From assembly GCF_001556185.1 (NCBI RefSeq), contig NZ_LSIJ01000045.1, positions 1 to 9,877 on the forward strand: a stretch of DNA of 9,877 nucleotides, given 5' to 3'. Below the pieces are notes generated by a model. It ran no database searches and had not been told where the DNA came from. It saw only the letters and a program-made list of their open reading frames with translations. Positions 7,169 to 9,877 of the stretch are shown piece by piece (the first letter of the stretch is position 1; every line of letters begins with the position of its first letter). The DNA comes from Sphingomonas sp. CCH10-B3 (GTDB taxonomy: Bacteria; Pseudomonadota; Alphaproteobacteria; Sphingomonadales; Sphingomonadaceae). Both the position numbers and the translations under genes were made by a program.

Positions 7169-7371
7169 ACTTGGTTATGGGCCGTCACGGTGGTCCCATT
7201 CCGGGCAAAAGACAGCGCCGTTCAACACACGTCGATCCTGGTTCGGCCCCGTCAAAGCCCCTCGGGAAGCCCAAGGGGTTATGGTGGAGCCGCCGGGTAC
7301 TGCCCCCGGGTCCGCTGCGTCTAGTTCACGCCATCGTTTATCGCCATAGTCGGGCGAACCCGACAGAACCC

Positions 7372-7400
7372 ATATAAGCGCTGCGCAATTAATGAAAAGA
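7372..7400 (-). promoter_or_regulatory. Probable tmRNA promoter
   Basis: On the minus strand, TTATAT (7377-7372) is a good -10 box located 8 bases before the first hairpin of the acceptor piece. The upstream region TCTTTTCATT gives only a weak -35, with TTTTCA at 7398-7393 and a short 15-base spacer. The position fits the expected 5' end of the tmRNA precursor. Confidence 0.45.
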
Positions 7401-7413
7401 CCGCCTTCCACTC

Positions 7414-7428
7414 GGCCCAAACTGGGTC
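7414..7428. promoter_or_regulatory. Dyad upstream of the Rrf2 gene, candidate self-operator
   Basis: GGCCCA (7414-7419), spacer AAC, TGGGTC (7423-7428) form a 6-bp dyad with one G-T pair, 16 bases before the Rrf2 ATG. Rrf2 regulators often bind near their own start, so autoregulation is possible, but the dyad is short and may be chance. Confidence 0.25.
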
Positions 7429-7444
7429 CATAGAGCCGCCCATC

Positions 7445-7876
7445 ATGTTGACGCAGCGTTCCCGTTACGCGCTCCGCGCGATGCTCTTTCTGGCTGAGGC
7501 GCCTCCGGGCGGCCCGCCGATCCCGATGAACCGGATCGCCGAGGCAGCGAATGTGCCGCGCAAGTTCCTTGAGCTGATCCTTGCCGATCTGCGCGAGGCC
7601 GGGCTGCTGCACAGCCATCGCGGCAAGATGGGCGGCTATGTGCTGTCGCGGCCGCACCACCTGATTTCACTGGGCGAGATCATCCGTGTGATCGAAGGGC
7701 CGCTGGCACTGGTGCCCTGCGTCAGCCGCACCGCCTACCGCCGCTGCGCCGATTGCCGCGATGAGGCGAGCTGCGCGATTCGCCAGGCTATGGCGCGCGT
7801 GCGTGACGAAACCGCGCGCATTCTCGACGGTACCAGCCTCGCCGACGCAATCGCCGAGGATCTGGCGGCGGCCTGA
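7445..7876 (+). CDS. Rrf2-family transcriptional regulator with four-cysteine cluster
   Basis: This is a 143-residue winged-helix regulator. The N-terminus MLTQRSRYALRAMLFLAE and the recognition region IAEAANVPRKFLELILADLREAGLL, followed by the wing HRGKMGGYVLSRP, are diagnostic of Rrf2 proteins (IscR, NsrR, RirA, CymR). Cysteines at 92, 101, 104 and 110 (PCVSRTAYRRCADCRDEASC) lie in the loop that binds an iron-sulfur cluster in IscR and NsrR. The spacing here, C-X8-C-X2-C-X5-C, differs from the three-cysteine IscR pattern, so cluster or redox sensing is likely but the ligand set is unproven. No iscS/suf, sulfur or nitric-oxide genes lie next to it, so the targets are not visible. The ribosome site is weak (AGAG). 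It is divergent from the tmRNA. Confidence 0.93.
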   Translation: MLTQRSRYALRAMLFLAEAPPGGPPIPMNRIAEAANVPRKFLELILADLREAGLLHSHRGKMGGYVLSRPHHLISLGEIIRVIEGPLALVPCVSRTAYRRCADCRDEASCAIRQAMARVRDETARILDGTSLADAIAEDLAAA

Positions 7877-7914
7877 GCCTGCGGAATTCGGCGAAGCGCT
7901 TGGCCCCTTGCACC

Positions 7915-7941
7915 GTCATGCTGAGCTTGCTTCAGGGTGAC
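7915..7941. repeat. Short imperfect palindrome, dispersed-repeat type
   Basis: GTCATGCTGAGCTTG then CTTCAGGGTGAC: the outer GTCA/TGAC and inner CTGA/TCAG pair with a two-base mismatch between them. CATGCTGA...TTCAG sequences are common intergenic repeats in sphingomonad-like genomes, from memory. It lies between the convergent Rrf2 and mscL genes and has no T-run. The rest of this short gap holds nothing recognised. Confidence 0.45.
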
Positions 7942-7963
7942 GTTTGATGCGCCGATTGCGCGC

Positions 7964-8422
7964 TTAGTCCCGCTTCACCAGCGCATCGCGGATTTCGCGC
8001 AGCAGCACGACGTCGGCCGGCTCGGGCGGCGGCGCGTCGTCGGGCTTGGGAGCATCCGCGCCCAATTCATGCTCGACTTCCTTCATCGTCGCATTCGCCA
8101 GGCGCACCAGCAGGAAAATGATGAAAGCGATGATCAGGAAATTGACCGCCGCCGTCAGGAACGCGCCCCAGCCGAGCAGCGGCACCCCCGCGGCCTTCAG
8201 TGCGGCATAGTCAGTCGATCCGCGCAGCTTTTCGGGCACTTCGCCCAGCACGATGAAATGGCGTGAAAAATCGAGCCCGCCGAAAATCTTGCCCACCACC
8301 GGCATGATCACGTCATCGGTCAGCGAGGTGATGATCTTGCCGAACGCCGCGCCGATGATCACCGCGACCGCCAGGTCGATCACATTACCCCGCGCGATGA
8401 ATGCCCTGAACTCTTTCCACAT
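7964..8422 (-). CDS. mscL: Large-conductance mechanosensitive channel MscL
   Basis: This inner-membrane pore of 152 residues opens under membrane tension to release solutes during osmotic downshock. The conserved N-terminus MWKEFRAFIARGNVIDLAVAVIIGAAFGKI holds the amphipathic helix and the pore-lining first helix (about 14-45), followed by SLTDDVIMP. A periplasmic loop at about 46-85 leads to the second helix (86-108, GAFLTAAVNFLIIAFIIFLLV). A charged, Pro-rich linker and a C-terminal helix (VVLLREIRDALVKRD) form the cytoplasmic bundle. The length is slightly above the 136 residues of E. coli MscL because of the loop and linker. Start ATG 8422 has GGGGAGG seven bases upstream. The open frame runs to 8578, but the added residues are not family-like. 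It is divergent from lemA, with 88 bases between the starts. Confidence 0.97.
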   Translation of the reverse strand: MWKEFRAFIARGNVIDLAVAVIIGAAFGKIITSLTDDVIMPVVGKIFGGLDFSRHFIVLGEVPEKLRGSTDYAALKAAGVPLLGWGAFLTAAVNFLIIAFIIFLLVRLANATMKEVEHELGADAPKPDDAPPPEPADVVLLREIRDALVKRD

Positions 8423-8510
8423 CGGCACGCCTCCCCTGGCTTGCGAAATTGCTTGGGTGCACCATCTGTGTTGGGCTAATAGCGCACCCGATTGGGCTGG
8501 AGGGATAGCA

Positions 8511-9089
8511 ATGAAGTTTCGCATCGTCACCACCATTGGGCTTGCGGTCGCGCTTTCCGGCTGCGGCCTAAACAGCATTCCGACCGCGGACGAGGAAGTG
8601 AAGGCGCGCTGGGCAGACGTGCAGAACGACTATCAGCGCCGCGCCGACCTGATCCCCAATCTCGTCGCGACGGTGAAGGGTGCAGGCTTGCAGGAAAAGA
8701 GCATCCTCGTCGAAGTGACGCAGGCGCGCGCCGCCGCCAACACCATCCGCGTCTCCGCCGATGATCTGAGCGACCCCGCCAAGCTCGCGCAGTTCGACCG
8801 CGCGCAGAGCTCGCTCGGCTTCTCGCTGCAAAAGCTGCAGGAGGCCTATCCCGAGCTGAAGAGCCAGGCCAATTACACCACGCTGCTGAGCCAGCTCGAA
8901 GGCACCGAGAACCGCATCACCATCGCCCGGCGCGATTACAATGCGGCAGTGCAGAAGTATAACACCACGATCCGCACGTTCCCGACCGCGATCACCGCAA
9001 GCATCGTCTATGGCGCCAAGCCCAAGGTGCCGTTCACGGCGACCACACCGGGCGCTGAAGCTGCACCGAAGGTCGACTTCGGCAGTTGA
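8511..9089 (+). CDS. lemA: LemA-family lipoprotein
   Basis: This 192-residue envelope protein has unclear function. The N-terminus MKFRIVTTIGLAVALSGC has a lipoprotein signal with lipobox LSGC (Cys18). The LemA domain covers about 25-180: EEVKARWADVQNDYQRRADLIPNLVATVKG, then EVTQARAAA, LQEAYPELKSQANYTTLLSQLEGTENRI and ARRDYNAAVQKYNTTIRTFP, a mostly helical bundle with hallmark NLV and YN motifs. ATG 8511 has GGAGGG six bases upstream, so the start is firm, and the longer frame from 8253 antisense to mscL is not real. The stop overlaps the start of the TPM-domain gene. LemA is commonly followed by TPM/YgcG proteins, so the pair is a conserved envelope unit rather than a chance neighbour. Confidence 0.96.
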   Translation: MKFRIVTTIGLAVALSGCGLNSIPTADEEVKARWADVQNDYQRRADLIPNLVATVKGAGLQEKSILVEVTQARAAANTIRVSADDLSDPAKLAQFDRAQSSLGFSLQKLQEAYPELKSQANYTTLLSQLEGTENRITIARRDYNAAVQKYNTTIRTFPTAITASIVYGAKPKVPFTATTPGAEAAPKVDFGS

Positions 9090-9877
9090 TCCGCTTCCTT
9101 GCCTTCCTTGCCGCGCTGCTGTTGTTCGGCAGCGCGGCCACCGCGCAGACCTTCCCCAAATTTACGGGGCTGGTCGTCGACGCCGCCAATGTGCTGCCGC
9201 CCGAAACCGAGGCGGACCTGACCGCGAAGCTCGAGGCGCTGCAGAAGGATACCGGGCGCCAACTGGTGGTGGCGACGATCCCCGACCTGCAGGGCTATCC
9301 GCTCGAGGATTACGGCTATCGGCTTGGGCGGGCATGGGGCGTCGGGCTGAAGGACGTCAACAACGGCGCGATCCTGTTCATCGCGCCCAATGAGCCCAAG
9401 GGCAAGCGCGGCCCCCGGATCGAAGTCGGCTATGGCCTCGAACCCTATCTGACCGATGCCTTTTCGTCGCAGGTGGTGCGCCAGATCATGGTGCCGCGGT
9501 TGAAGGCGGGCGATGTGCCCGGCGCGATGACGGCGGGCACCGATGCGCTGATCGAACAGCTGCGCGCCAATCCGGACGAGGCCAAGGCGCGCACCGACGC
9601 CGCGATCAAGGAGTTCGACCGCACGCGTAAGCGCGGAAAGTCGTCGAACAGCGCGTTCGGCATCGGCGCCGGCGTGATCTTCTGGCTGCTGGTGGTCGGA
9701 TTTATCATCCTCGCTTCCACGCGCCGCCGGTCGGGCCGGATGTACCGCCGCGATGATTCGGACTGGGGGTCGGTCGCGCTGTGGACCGCGCTCGAAGTCG
9801 CGCGTGCGGCGTCGCAAAACAACAATCGCTCGGGCTGGGGTGGCGGCGGTTCATCGGGCTGGGGCGGCGGCGGCAGC
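9086..9877 (+). CDS. TPM-domain (YgcG-like) membrane protein, 3' end cut by window edge
   Basis: The visible 264 residues belong to an exported, membrane-anchored protein. The signal peptide runs from the start to about residue 21 (RFLAFLAALLLFGSAATAQ, cleavage after ATA). The TPM domain (about 24-150) shows FTGLVVDAANVLPPETEADL, GRQLVVATIPDLQG, NNGAILFIAP and the hallmark IEVGYGLEPYLTD. A transmembrane helix at about 194-211 (GIGAGVIFWLLVVGFIIL) and a Gly/Ser/Trp-rich tail (SGWGGGGSSGWGGGGS) follow. Similar proteins end in such tails, so little is missing. No in-frame ATG exists near the start. TTG 9086, overlapping the lemA stop (TTGA), is the only start that keeps the signal peptide, and AAGG lies a long 13 bases upstream, so expression probably depends on coupling to lemA. 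Confidence 0.92.
   Translation, partial: MIRFLAFLAALLLFGSAATAQTFPKFTGLVVDAANVLPPETEADLTAKLEALQKDTGRQLVVATIPDLQGYPLEDYGYRLGRAWGVGLKDVNNGAILFIAPNEPKGKRGPRIEVGYGLEPYLTDAFSSQVVRQIMVPRLKAGDVPGAMTAGTDALIEQLRANPDEAKARTDAAIKEFDRTRKRGKSSNSAFGIGAGVIFWLLVVGFIILASTRRRSGRMYRRDDSDWGSVALWTALEVARAASQNNNRSGWGGGGSSGWGGGGS

Larger units (their letters stand above)
7024..7366 (-). ncRNA. ssrA: Two-piece (circularly permuted) tmRNA, alphaproteobacterial type
   Basis: This RNA rescues stalled ribosomes with SmpB by adding a degradation tag. Read on the minus strand, the acceptor piece comes first (about 7366-7282), starting near the hairpin GTCGGG-TTCG-CCCGAC (7364-7349) and ending CGGCTCCACCA at 7282 with an encoded CCA. 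A 31-base intervening segment (7281-7251) follows and folds on itself as CCCTTGGG-CTT-CCCGAGGG. The coding piece starts at 7250 with GGGGCCGAACCAGGATCGAC, close to the conserved tmRNA 5' end. GGGGCCG pairs with CGGCTCC to form a seven-pair acceptor stem containing the G3-U70 pair that marks alanine tRNAs. The T-arm is CCGGG-GGCAGTA-CCCGG, with a loop unlike the usual TTCGAAT. The tag frame is at 7168-7133. The 3' end is uncertain: similar hairpins occur at 7084-7056 and 7051-7024, and either could close the RNA. Confidence 0.93.

Noticed and set aside
7175..7660. 161-residue minus-strand frame, and plus-strand frames at 7164-7377
   Set aside because: They overlap the tmRNA and the Rrf2 gene, have no protein family features, and are explained by the structured RNA.
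9008..9817. 269-residue open frame on the minus strand
   Set aside because: Antisense to the TPM-domain gene, which has a signal peptide, conserved TPM motifs and a membrane helix.

Overview
The window is high-GC chromosomal DNA from an alphaproteobacterium, most likely a sphingomonad (Sphingomonadales). Three signs point there: a circularly permuted two-piece tmRNA encoding the tag ANDNEALAIAA, a sigma-F/NrsF-type ECF sigma/anti-sigma pair with its promoter motif, and a long palindrome built on CATTGCGAGCGC. No insertion sequence, phage gene, integrase, tRNA or CRISPR array was seen. The DNA reads as core genome with several small regulatory units.

Layout, left to right. (1) 1-1154, minus: a thiolase cut by the window edge just before its C-terminus. 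(2) 1155-1385: a divergent control region with a GC-rich hairpin and two oppositely oriented sigma-F-like promoter motifs. (3) 1386-3401, plus: an ECF sigma factor, its six-helix membrane anti-sigma factor (DUF1109/NrsF, with Cys131 and Cys181) and a DUF1223 lipoprotein with a CxxC site. The same motif, GTAACC-N16-CGAA, lies exactly at the sigma gene start and again just upstream of the DUF1223 gene. This suggests a self-contained metal or thiol stress regulon. (4) 3402-3555: two inverted repeats between convergent genes. (5) 3556-5256, minus: a DEAD-box RNA helicase with a DbpA-type C-terminal domain and a structured leader. (6) 5524-7018: an enoyl-CoA hydratase/isomerase divergent from a TetR regulator, with two dyad operators between them. 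(7) 7024-7366, minus: the two-piece tmRNA. (8) 7445-7876, plus: an Rrf2 regulator with four cysteines. (9) 7964-8422, minus: the mechanosensitive channel MscL. (10) 8511-9877, plus: a LemA lipoprotein followed by a coupled TPM-domain protein that runs off the right edge.

The thiolase and the crotonase are both acyl-CoA enzymes of beta-oxidation-like pathways, but they are far apart and separately controlled. The most informative items are the reconstructed sigma-F promoters, which tie the DUF1223 lipoprotein to the sigma factor, and the tmRNA on the minus strand between the TetR and Rrf2 genes.
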